A stretch of 64,000 nucleotides of DNA from Bacillus_BE sp042263505 (GTDB lineage Bacteria > Bacillota > Bacilli > Bacillales > Cytobacillaceae): positions 1 to 64,000 of the forward strand of contig NZ_JBHKFI010000017.1 of NCBI RefSeq assembly GCF_042263505.1. Reading direction: 5' to 3'. Under the pieces are notes generated by a model, which did not search any database, was not told where the DNA came from, and saw only the letters and a program-made list of their open reading frames with translations. The position numbers and the translations under genes were made by a program. Positions 16,417-24,327 of this stretch are shown piece after piece. Each line of letters opens with the position of its first letter. Within the stretch, counting starts at the first letter, position 1.

Positions 16417-18371
16417 TATTTTTCACCTCTCCATGCTCGTTCCGTCTTAATAATTTCATCGACACCAACGTGGAATCCTTCATCATAATCAAAGGAACGA
16501 ATGATTAATCCAACAAGGATTCCAATAGCAGCAATGGCTGCAGCAATTTTCCATTCAAAGACGAGGAAGAAGCCGGCAAGACCGAAGACAACACACATAT
16601 AAAATGGTAACCCGCTGCTATTTGGCAGATGGATTTCCTCTACTTCTTCATCTTTAAGTTCTAAGCCTAAATTGTTCTTTTTTATATTCCAGAAGGCGTC
16701 TAAGGTTGTTACTTCAGGAACTTTTGCAAAGTTATAATGTTGAACCGGTGAGGCAGTATACCATTCTAGTGTTCTCGCACCCCAAGGATCATTAGAGATG
16801 TTGCGGTCTGCATATCGTGTGCTCCAGTAAATGTTATAGCAGAATGCGGCGAAGCCTAAGGCAAGGATAACGGCACCGATGGCGGATACCATAAATAAAG
16901 GTGCAAATCCTGATTCTGCTGAATAAGTGTAAGAGCGGCGAACCGCACCATCAAGTCCTAGGAAGAACATTGGCATAAACGTTAAGTTAAAGCCAATATT
17001 AAAGAGCCAGAAATGGATCTTCCCAAGCTTTTCGTTTAAGAGGAAGCCAAACATTTTTGGCCACCAATAATAAAGTCCAGCAAATACGGCATAAACTACA
17101 CCAGGTATTAATACATAGTGGAAATGGGCCACTAAGAATAAGGTGTTATGATATTGGTAGTCAGCTGCCCCCATCGCAAGCATAACCCCTGTTACCCCAC
17201 CGATGACAAAGGTTGGGACAAAGGCTAATGCCCAAAGCATGGCAGTCGTGAAACGAATTTTTCCTTTTCTCATTGTGAACAACCAGTTAAACATTTTAAC
17301 CCCGGTCGGGATAGCAATCATCATGGTCGTAATCGAGAAGACAGAGTTAACTGCTGGCCCTGCACCCATTGTAAAGAAGTGATGGACCCAAACGAGCATA
17401 CTTAAAAAAGCAATTCCGATAATAGAGCCAATCATAGATTTATAGCCATATAGCATTTTACGGGAGAAGGTTGAAATAACCTCTGAGAAGATCCCGAAAG
17501 CTGGGAGGACCACAATGTATACTTCTGGATGTCCCCAAAGCCAGAACAAGTTTGCCCAAAGCATATCCATTCCTCCGCCTGAAAGCGTAAAGAAATGAGT
17601 TCCAAAAATACGATCGAATGTCATTAATGCTAAAGCAACTGTAAAGATTGGGAAGGATGCGACAATAATGACTGATGTGATAAAAGATGTCCAAGTAAAC
17701 ATCGGCATTTTCAATAAAGTCATGCCTTTAGTTCTCATCTTAAGTATCGTGACAATGAAGTTAATACCTGTCATTAATGTTCCGATTCCGGCAATTTGGA
17801 TTGCGACCGCGTAATAATTGTTTCCAATTCCCGGACTAAATTCTTTTCCAGCAAGCGGAAAGTAAGAAGTCCAGCCGGCATCTGGTGAACCACCGACGAC
17901 AAAGGAAATATTAAATAACATCGCTCCGCTAAAGAAGAGCCAGAAGCTAACAGCATTCAGTTGCGGAAATGCAACATCACGCGCTCCGATTTGCAAAGGA
18001 ATGACAAAGTTCATTAATCCAATTAAGAATGGCATCGCCATAAAGAGAATCATGATAACGCCATGCGTAGTGAATATTTCATTGTAATGCTGTGCGTTTA
18101 AAAAATCCATTTCTGGTCTGGCGGTTTGAGCCTTCATCAATAAACCATCCATACCGCCACGGAAAAACATCAGTACAGCAGCTAGAATATACATAATTCC
18201 AATCTTCTTATGGTCAACCGTTGTGAGCCATTCACGCCAAAGCCATTTCCATTTTTTAAAAACGGTTACACCGACTACAATTCCAATCATCGTTAGGAGA
18301 ATCGCAATTTGCGATCCAATAATGAGTGGATCTCCATCAAGCATGAAAAATTCTTTCAACTTAGTGCTCAT
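16416..18371 (-). CDS. qoxB: Cytochrome aa3 quinol oxidase subunit I
   Basis: 651-residue catalytic subunit that reduces O2 to water and pumps protons, using menaquinol. Key ligands are visible: VDHKKIG at the N-terminus, THGVIMI (low-spin haem His), WGHPEVYIVVLPAFG (CuB His cross-linked to Tyr), HH in VWVHHFFTMG (CuB) and VAHFHYVLI (haem a3 and haem a His pair). The start ATG at 18371 has GGAGGTGA upstream and lies inside the end of qoxA (11-bp overlap). An in-frame extension of 9 codons has no ribosome site. This is the most conserved gene of the operon. Confidence 0.96.
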   Translation of the reverse strand: MSTKLKEFFMLDGDPLIIGSQIAILLTMIGIVVGVTVFKKWKWLWREWLTTVDHKKIGIMYILAAVLMFFRGGMDGLLMKAQTARPEMDFLNAQHYNEIFTTHGVIMILFMAMPFLIGLMNFVIPLQIGARDVAFPQLNAVSFWLFFSGAMLFNISFVVGGSPDAGWTSYFPLAGKEFSPGIGNNYYAVAIQIAGIGTLMTGINFIVTILKMRTKGMTLLKMPMFTWTSFITSVIIVASFPIFTVALALMTFDRIFGTHFFTLSGGGMDMLWANLFWLWGHPEVYIVVLPAFGIFSEVISTFSRKMLYGYKSMIGSIIGIAFLSMLVWVHHFFTMGAGPAVNSVFSITTMMIAIPTGVKMFNWLFTMRKGKIRFTTAMLWALAFVPTFVIGGVTGVMLAMGAADYQYHNTLFLVAHFHYVLIPGVVYAVFAGLYYWWPKMFGFLLNEKLGKIHFWLFNIGFNLTFMPMFFLGLDGAVRRSYTYSAESGFAPLFMVSAIGAVILALGFAAFCYNIYWSTRYADRNISNDPWGARTLEWYTASPVQHYNFAKVPEVTTLDAFWNIKKNNLGLELKDEEVEEIHLPNSSGLPFYMCVVFGLAGFFLVFEWKIAAAIAAIGILVGLIIRSFDYDEGFHVGVDEIIKTERAWRGEK

Positions 18372-19359
18372 GATGTTCACCTCCGTCTTTTGATTCATCC
18401 ATATCCATGTTCATACCATCCATATTATGATCGGTCGTTTTCTCTTGGTTTTCTGCCTTTTCGTCATCAAAAATCTTTCCTTGATATCCGTGAGTTTTAT
18501 AGAGTTCAGGGTTGGTGTAGGTTTTTGAATTCATATCCGCATGGTTTACCCATTGGAGATGAGTATTGACAAAGGTTTCTCTTCCTAAATGAGTTGGTTT
18601 TAACAGCTCATTATATTTGCTCTCCGTTAATTTTGGAGCAGTTTGCTTTACTTCTTTTACCCATTTATCAAAATCTTTCTTTGTTTGTGCTTGAACTTCA
18701 AATTCCATGTCTGCATAGCCGCGGCCATTGAAGTTGGTATTTCTGCCGAGATAAGAACCAGGATTATCAGCCACTAAATACATTTGTGTTTCCATTTTGT
18801 TCATCGTGTACTTTTGTCCTCCCAATGCTGGAATCCAAAAGGATTGCATGGTGCTGGCAGAGGTCAACTTAAAGTGTACAGGTGTATCCTCAGGAATATT
18901 AATGTAATTGACGGTTTCAATTCCTTGATCCGGATAACTAAATATCCATTTCCAATCAGCAGAAGTAACATGGATCGTGATCGGTTTTTTGTCCTCGTAT
19001 CCTTTTGGAACTTTCTCTAGATTGTAGATGGTTTTGACAGTTGGAATTGTTAGAGCAATCACGATGATAATTGGAATTGCGGTCCAAATGAATTCCAATT
19101 TCTTATTGCCATGTTCTTCTGGGGGCTCGTAATCCTTGTTATCGTCCTTTTCACGATATTTCCAGACAATATATCCGAATAGTCCAAAGACAACAATGAC
19201 AACAATCACCATAAAAATGAGCGACCAGTTAATCAAATCTAAAATGCTTTTAGCAGCAGGTCCTTGAGGGTCGAAAACAACGAGCTTTGATTCACAACCG
19301 CTCAAGAATAATATGGAGCTACATGCTAATAGTGAAATCAATGTAAGCTTTGATTTCAT
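18361..19359 (-). CDS. qoxA: Cytochrome aa3 quinol oxidase subunit II
   Basis: 332-residue lipoprotein. The signal sequence ends LSGC with Cys22 as lipid anchor. Two membrane helices (about 40-70 and 88-112) are followed by a cupredoxin domain (HVTSADWKWIFSYPDQGIE). The CuA ligands of cytochrome c oxidases are absent, as expected for a quinol oxidase. The C-terminal ~30 residues are unusually rich in Met, His and Asp (DHNMDGMNMDMDESKDGG, then EHHEH). The start ATG at 19359 has AAAGGAGAG upstream. It heads the operon qoxA-B-C-D. Confidence 0.95.
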   Translation of the reverse strand: MKSKLTLISLLACSSILFLSGCESKLVVFDPQGPAAKSILDLINWSLIFMVIVVIVVFGLFGYIVWKYREKDDNKDYEPPEEHGNKKLEFIWTAIPIIIVIALTIPTVKTIYNLEKVPKGYEDKKPITIHVTSADWKWIFSYPDQGIETVNYINIPEDTPVHFKLTSASTMQSFWIPALGGQKYTMNKMETQMYLVADNPGSYLGRNTNFNGRGYADMEFEVQAQTKKDFDKWVKEVKQTAPKLTESKYNELLKPTHLGRETFVNTHLQWVNHADMNSKTYTNPELYKTHGYQGKIFDDEKAENQEKTTDHNMDGMNMDMDESKDGGEHHEH

Positions 19360-19396
19360 GGGTTTCTCTCCTTTCAAAGTGTACACTTGTTCATGT

Positions 19397-19472
19397 ATTC
19401 ACAAAGTTGAATGTAAAATTTTTGTCATAAATACAATGCAGGAACAAATAATAGTGAACGTAAATTCACAAA
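19397..19472 (-). promoter_or_regulatory. Two TTTGTGAAT motifs upstream of qoxA, possible redox-regulator sites
   Basis: On the minus strand TTTGTGAAT occurs exactly at 19464-19472 and 19397-19405, the latter 37 bp from the qoxA start. The TTTGTGAA core resembles sites described for the redox response regulator ResD. A TTGTGACA also occurs nearby. No clear -35/-10 pair was assigned for qox. Confidence 0.4.
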
Positions 19473-19803
19473 TATGTCACAATTTTGTTCGTAGTTTTTA
19501 TGTATTTACACTATTGATATGATGGTAACATAATTTATCTTGAAAAAGTTGTGACAAAAATGTTAAGGATTTTTTATCCAATGATTAATTGTGATGTGAA
19601 TAATTGACGAAATGAAATTTGCATGATTAGCTATGGGATTCAGTTAAATATTATTTTGGTAAAATTAATAATGATGACATATATTGCAAAATGAGGAAGA
19701 AAGTATCTTTTCTTTTATATCAATGAGGATTATAATATCTTCATTTAATAGTGCATTTGTCATATAAAAAATAGGATGAATTATATAAGGAAGATGTCGG
19801 AAT
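19473..19803. other. Divergent intergenic region qoxA / Ktr gene
   Basis: AT-rich. A TATAAT at 19731-19736 could be the -10 for the rightward gene, but its -35 is poor. No riboswitch-like structure was recognised. Confidence 0.4.
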
Positions 19804-21132
19804 ATGAAAAGAAATTTGAATCGCCCCATAAAATTTAATCCCCCTCAAGTATTGGCCCTGATCTTTATCTTATTGGTTGTATTAGGCGGGCTTCTATTAA
19901 AGCTTCCAATTGCCGCGGAAAAGCCTGTTTCGTGGATCGATGCCTTTTTTATCGCTGCATCTGCTGCAACCGTTACAGGATTAACATCAGTTGACCCAGG
20001 AAGCACATTTACTACATTTGGTGAAGTCGTTATTATGTTATTAATTCAAGTAGGGGGATTAGGAATCATGACTTTTGCGATTTTAGTCATGGTGATGTTG
20101 CGAAAAAAAATAGGGTTTCGTCAACGGCTAATTATGCAGGAAGCTTTAAATCAGCCTTCAATTGGGGGGATTATTCGGCTTGTAAGGATTGTCATGCTTT
20201 TTTCCTTTTCAATTGAGGCATTTTCTGTTTTCGCTTTATCCTTGCGATGGGCCCCTGAATATGGATGGGGGAAAGGGATTTATTATGCGCTTTTTCATAC
20301 CATTGCTGCATTTAATAATGCTGGATTTGCTTTATGGCCAGATAATCTAAGTTCCTTTGAGGTCGATCCAGTGGTGAATTTGATGATCGCCTTTCTAATT
20401 ATTGTCGGTGGATTAGGGTTCACAGTGATGGCTGATTTATTCATAAAAAATCAATTTCATAAATTAACATTACATACTAAGGTGATGGTTTTTGGAACGA
20501 TTATTATTAATGTAATCGCCTTTCTTTTTATTCTCGCAACGGAATATGATAATCCTAAAACATTAGGCGGTCTGAGTGGTGCGGGGAAACTGTGGGGAGC
20601 GTTTTTCCAAGCTATAACAACGAGGACAGCGGGGTTTAATACGATCGATATTACGGGCTTAGAACCATCAACCTCATTATTTATGATGTTTCTTATGTTT
20701 GTTGGTGCAGGCAGTACTTCGACAGGTGGGGGGATTAAATTAACCACATTTGTTGTCATCATCCTGGCAGTTACCGCTTTTTTAAAAGGAAAATCGGAGA
20801 CAAATTTATTTAAAAGAAGGATACAAAACGAGGTCATTTTACGTTCGGTGGCCATCGCGGTTTTAAGCTTCTTGTTTGTTTTTCTAATGTGTTTAATCCT
20901 GTCGATAACGGAAAAGGGAAGTATGTTGCAAATTATGTTTGAAGTCGTATCTGCTTTTGGTACTGTGGGATTGACTCTTGGATTGACTTCGAGTTTGTCG
21001 ATATTTGGAAAATGCGTGATTATTTTGGTTATGTTATTTGGAAAGCTTGGCCCTCTTACTATTGCTTTTTCATTAACAAGAAAAGAGAAAACGAAGATTA
21101 GGTATCCGAATGGGGACATCTATACAGGATGA
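19804..21132 (+). CDS. Ktr/Trk-type potassium uptake channel subunit (KtrB/KtrD)
   Basis: 442 residues with four M1-P-M2 repeats of the TrkH/KtrB superfamily. The four selectivity-filter glycines are visible in AATVTGLTS (about 57-65), AFNNAGFALW (about 169-178), TRTAGFNT (about 273-280) and SAFGTVGLTLG (about 386-396). The broken helix around GAGSTSTGGGIKLTT (about 301-315) is the family's gating loop. The C-terminus RYPNGDIYTG closely follows Bacillus KtrB/KtrD. It needs a cytoplasmic RCK partner (KtrA or KtrC), not encoded next to it, so it stands alone here. The two paralogues cannot be told apart from this alone. Confidence 0.9.
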   Translation: MKRNLNRPIKFNPPQVLALIFILLVVLGGLLLKLPIAAEKPVSWIDAFFIAASAATVTGLTSVDPGSTFTTFGEVVIMLLIQVGGLGIMTFAILVMVMLRKKIGFRQRLIMQEALNQPSIGGIIRLVRIVMLFSFSIEAFSVFALSLRWAPEYGWGKGIYYALFHTIAAFNNAGFALWPDNLSSFEVDPVVNLMIAFLIIVGGLGFTVMADLFIKNQFHKLTLHTKVMVFGTIIINVIAFLFILATEYDNPKTLGGLSGAGKLWGAFFQAITTRTAGFNTIDITGLEPSTSLFMMFLMFVGAGSTSTGGGIKLTTFVVIILAVTAFLKGKSETNLFKRRIQNEVILRSVAIAVLSFLFVFLMCLILSITEKGSMLQIMFEVVSAFGTVGLTLGLTSSLSIFGKCVIILVMLFGKLGPLTIAFSLTRKEKTKIRYPNGDIYTG

Positions 21133-21307
21133 TGGAACTGATAATTCGGTAAAATCCTTCAAATAGAACTTGTTTTTACTTGAGTGGGAGACTATTCTAT
21201 AAAGAGAATCATTGGTTTTTCTTATTCATATACAGATTATGTTTCTTGCTAGTAGCAATAATCCTCATAAATAAACTCGTTAAAGTGAATTTAAGAAGGT
21301 GTATAAA

Positions 21308-21541
21308 ATGTTTATTAAATTTTTAGCGGCGTTGATTTTACCTGGCGTACTTGTTGTACTCTTCACTAGAGTGACCTACAGTCATATTTTGGGACTTATT
21401 TTAACCGTTGCTCTCATTGCTGGTTCTGTATATAAGGGGTATACGCATACATGGTTGCTCATTATAGTGGATGCTTTTTCTTTAACGGTTGGTTTTGCTA
21501 TTTCACGGAAAATGCGGGATCGAGTAAGAAGTCGTGCCTAA
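21308..21541 (+). CDS. csbA: CsbA family small membrane protein
   Basis: 77 residues with two or three hydrophobic helices. LPGVLVVLFTRVTYSHILGL closely resembles the start of B. subtilis CsbA, a sigma-B-controlled protein of unknown function encoded just upstream of uvrB there as well. The ATG at 21308 is chosen because AGAAGG ends 9 nt before it; a GTG 9 bp upstream sits directly on that site. A sigma-B promoter was looked for upstream and not found. Confidence 0.82.
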   Translation: MFIKFLAALILPGVLVVLFTRVTYSHILGLILTVALIAGSVYKGYTHTWLLIIVDAFSLTVGFAISRKMRDRVRSRA

Positions 21542-21680
21542 CTCCTTTTTAAATCGATATAATTCTTCTATTAATCTTGCTGATGGACTTAGCAGGATTT
21601 TCTTATTGGGTCTCCTATTATGTCCGTTTAAAATTTAAATGAAATAGAACATTGAGATGGACAAAAGAAAGGGCAAAGAG

Positions 21681-22127
21681 ATGATTCGATATTTAGAAAT
21701 AAAAAAACCAGATATTGCGAAGCAAGTTCTTGCGATTCAAATCCCTTCCTATCAAGTGGAAGCGGATTTAATCGGTTTTGCTGGAATTCCCCCATTACGG
21801 GATACGCTGGAATCCTTGCAACATTGCGGAGAAATTTTTATTGGCTATTTTTTCGGAGAGGAATTGACGGGAGCCGTATCCTATCAGCTTAACCATGAGA
21901 TTGTGGATATTCACCGGCTTGTGGTTCATCCAAAGTATTTCCGAAAAGGAATTGGGAACGCATTAGTAACCTATCTTTTGATAAATATTGCTGAAGACAG
22001 GAAAGTAATCGTTCGTACCGGTGCTAAAAATAATCCGGCTAAAGCATTATATAAGAAGTTAGGCTTTGTTGAGAAAAGGGAGTTAGAAGTAGAAAAAGGT
22101 TTTTTCTTAACGGAGTTTGAAAAATAA
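21681..22127 (+). CDS. GNAT family N-acetyltransferase
   Basis: 148 residues, a single GNAT fold. The acetyl-CoA-binding motif A is VVHPKYFRKGIGNALVTYLL (about 78-97), with R-K-G-I-G in the R/Q-x-x-G-x-G/A position. The terminal ALYKKLGFVEKRE (about 121-133) is the usual motif B. The substrate is unknown. The ATG at 21681 has AAAGGG 7 nt upstream; an alternative ATG at 21657 adds eight residues but has no ribosome site. It lies between csbA and uvrB, which are adjacent in B. subtilis, so it may be an insertion specific to this lineage. Confidence 0.8.
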   Translation: MIRYLEIKKPDIAKQVLAIQIPSYQVEADLIGFAGIPPLRDTLESLQHCGEIFIGYFFGEELTGAVSYQLNHEIVDIHRLVVHPKYFRKGIGNALVTYLLINIAEDRKVIVRTGAKNNPAKALYKKLGFVEKRELEVEKGFFLTEFEK

Positions 22128-22142
22128 CAGTAAATATAGAGT

Positions 22143-22175
22143 AGCTGTCACATCAAATGATTGGCAGCTTTTTTG
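22143..22175 (+). terminator. Intrinsic terminator of the GNAT gene
   Basis: AGCTGTCA region pairs with TTGGCAGCT (one bulge), followed by T6. Confidence 0.8.
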
Positions 22176-22196
22176 TATCAAACATAATTTAAAAAA

Positions 22197-22210
22197 CGAA
22201 TATTTGTTCG
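22197..22210 (+). promoter_or_regulatory. LexA (DinR) SOS box upstream of uvrBA
   Basis: CGAATATTTGTTCG matches the Bacillus LexA consensus CGAACnnnnGTTCG at all but one position. It lies just upstream of the uvrB promoter, as expected for SOS-induced excision repair. Confidence 0.85.
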
Positions 22211-22239
22211 CAAATTGTTGGTTAAATAGGAGTGCTTTG

Positions 22240-22248
22240 TGGTAGAAT
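22240..22248 (+). promoter_or_regulatory. Probable extended -10 of the uvrB promoter
   Basis: TGGTAGAAT fits TGnTATAAT with one mismatch and sits 29 bp downstream of the LexA box. No good -35. Confidence 0.45.
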
Positions 22249-22340
22249 GGATTCTAGAAAAAACACTTGGAAAAATCAAACATTCAATGAAATAGAAAAA
22301 ATGATTAAATAAATGAAAATGGAAATAGGGGGACATTCTT

Positions 22341-24320
22341 GTGAGTGATCAATTTGAATTAGTCTCTAAATATTCTCCTCAAGGTGATCAACCAGAAGCA
22401 ATTCGAAAATTAGTGGATGGAATCCGAACAGGGAAAAAGCATCAAACACTTTTAGGGGCAACAGGTACAGGTAAGACTTTTACAATCTCCAATGTGATAA
22501 AAGAAGTCAATAAGCCAACGCTTGTTATTGCACATAACAAAACATTAGCTGGACAGCTATACAGTGAGTTTAAGGATTTTTTCCCGAACAATGCTGTTGA
22601 ATATTTTGTGAGCTATTATGACTATTATCAACCTGAGGCCTATGTTCCACAAACCGATACCTTTATCGAAAAGGATGCAAGCATTAATGATGAAATTGAT
22701 AAACTGCGCCATTCAGCGACATCCTCATTATTCGAACGGCAGGATGTTATCATCATTGCCAGTGTTTCCTGTATTTATGGTCTCGGTTCACCAGAAGAAT
22801 ACCGCGATTTGGTGCTTTCATTAAGAACGAGAATGGAAATTGAACGGAATCAACTTTTGCACCGTTTAGTAGATATCCAGTACGAAAGAAATGATATTAA
22901 TTTCCAACGGGGCACCTTCCGAGTTCGTGGGGATGTTGTTGAAATTTTCCCAGCCTCCCGTGATGAACATTGCATGCGTGTCGAGTTTTTCGGAGATGAG
23001 ATTGACCGTATTCGTGAAGTGGATGCTTTAACAGGAGAAATTATCGGAGAAAGAGAGCATGTTGCGATCTTCCCAGCTTCTCACTTTGTTACCCGTGATG
23101 AAAAACTTCAGGTTGCGATTAAGAATATTGAAGCCGAATTAGAGGAACGACTTGCTGATTTACGAGATAAAGGCAAGCTGCTGGAAGCTCAGCGTCTAGA
23201 GCAGAGAACTCGGTATGATTTAGAAATGATGAGGGAAATGGGATTTTGTTCAGGAATTGAAAACTATTCACGTCATTTAACGTTAAGACCAGCAGGATCT
23301 ACTCCATATACGCTATTGGATTATTTCCCTGAGGATTTTCTTATTGTTATAGATGAATCTCATGTGACCTTACCTCAAGTTCGTGGAATGTATAATGGGG
23401 ACCAAGCGAGGAAAAATGTGCTGGTTGAACATGGATTTCGTTTGCCTTCTGCATTGGATAACAGACCTTTAACCTTTGAAGAATTCGAAAAGCATATCAA
23501 TCAAATCGTTTATATATCAGCGACCCCGGGTCCATACGAAATCGAGCATACGCCAGAAATGATTGAACAAATTATTCGCCCTACTGGACTACTTGATCCA
23601 GTAATCGATGTTCGTCCGATTGAAGGCCAGATTGATGATTTGATTGGTGAAATTCAGGATCGGGTTAAAAAGAATGAACGGGTTCTTGTCACAACCTTAA
23701 CAAAGAAAATGTCAGAGGATTTAACGGATTATTTAAAGGAAATTGGGATTAAGGTTCAGTATTTGCACTCTGAAGTCAAGACCCTTGAACGAATAGAAAT
23801 TATTCGGGACCTGCGATTAGGGAAATATGATGTTTTAGTTGGAATTAACTTGTTGCGAGAAGGCTTAGATATTCCAGAGGTATCATTGGTGACTATTTTG
23901 GATGCAGATAAGGAAGGATTCCTCCGTTCCGAGCGTTCCTTAATTCAAACCATTGGACGTGCCGCAAGAAATGCTAATGGTCGTGTCATTATGTATGCGG
24001 ATCGGATGACAAATTCGATGGAAATGGCAATTAGTGAAACAAAACGTCGTCGGGAAATCCAGGAGGCATACAATCAAGCTCATGGAATCACACCTCAAAC
24101 GATTCAAAAGGAAATTCGCGACGTCATCCGTGCTACCCATGCAGCAGAGGAACAAGAAGAATATCAACCAGCTAAAAAGCTAGAACAGTTAAGTAAAAAA
24201 GAAAGAGAGATCGTTATTGCCGATATGGAAAAGGAAATGAAGGAAGCAGCGAAGGCGTTAAATTTCGAGCGTGCGGCTGAGCTTCGCGATCTCCTTTTAG
24301 AGTTAAAAGCGGAAGGATGA
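22341..24320 (+). CDS. uvrB: Excinuclease ABC subunit B
   Basis: 659 residues, the damage-verifying helicase-like subunit of nucleotide excision repair. Walker A is GATGTGKTFT (about 39-48). The beta-hairpin segment is YYDYYQPEAYVPQTDTFIEK (about 92-111). DEAD-type DESH follows VIDESHVTLPQ (about 337-347), with SATPGP further on and the motif VI arginines in QTIGRAARN. The C-terminal UvrC/UvrA-interacting UVR motif is at about 625-655 (EREIVIADMEKEMKEAAKAL). The start is GTG at 22341, with GGGGG upstream. uvrA follows after 7 bp, one operon under LexA. Confidence 0.97.
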   Translation: MSDQFELVSKYSPQGDQPEAIRKLVDGIRTGKKHQTLLGATGTGKTFTISNVIKEVNKPTLVIAHNKTLAGQLYSEFKDFFPNNAVEYFVSYYDYYQPEAYVPQTDTFIEKDASINDEIDKLRHSATSSLFERQDVIIIASVSCIYGLGSPEEYRDLVLSLRTRMEIERNQLLHRLVDIQYERNDINFQRGTFRVRGDVVEIFPASRDEHCMRVEFFGDEIDRIREVDALTGEIIGEREHVAIFPASHFVTRDEKLQVAIKNIEAELEERLADLRDKGKLLEAQRLEQRTRYDLEMMREMGFCSGIENYSRHLTLRPAGSTPYTLLDYFPEDFLIVIDESHVTLPQVRGMYNGDQARKNVLVEHGFRLPSALDNRPLTFEEFEKHINQIVYISATPGPYEIEHTPEMIEQIIRPTGLLDPVIDVRPIEGQIDDLIGEIQDRVKKNERVLVTTLTKKMSEDLTDYLKEIGIKVQYLHSEVKTLERIEIIRDLRLGKYDVLVGINLLREGLDIPEVSLVTILDADKEGFLRSERSLIQTIGRAARNANGRVIMYADRMTNSMEMAISETKRRREIQEAYNQAHGITPQTIQKEIRDVIRATHAAEEQEEYQPAKKLEQLSKKEREIVIADMEKEMKEAAKALNFERAAELRDLLLELKAEG

Positions 24321-24327
24321 CAGAATC

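Noticed and set aside
19620..19803. c-di-AMP (ydaO) riboswitch before the Ktr gene
   Set aside because: Considered because ktrAB is so controlled in B. subtilis, but no conserved riboswitch segments are visible.
20457..21119. 220-residue antisense open frame
   Set aside because: Shadow of the Ktr-type channel gene, which has clear motifs on the other strand.
21133..21307. Sigma-B promoter for csbA
   Set aside because: No GTTTAA-N13-15-GGGTAT-like pair was found upstream.
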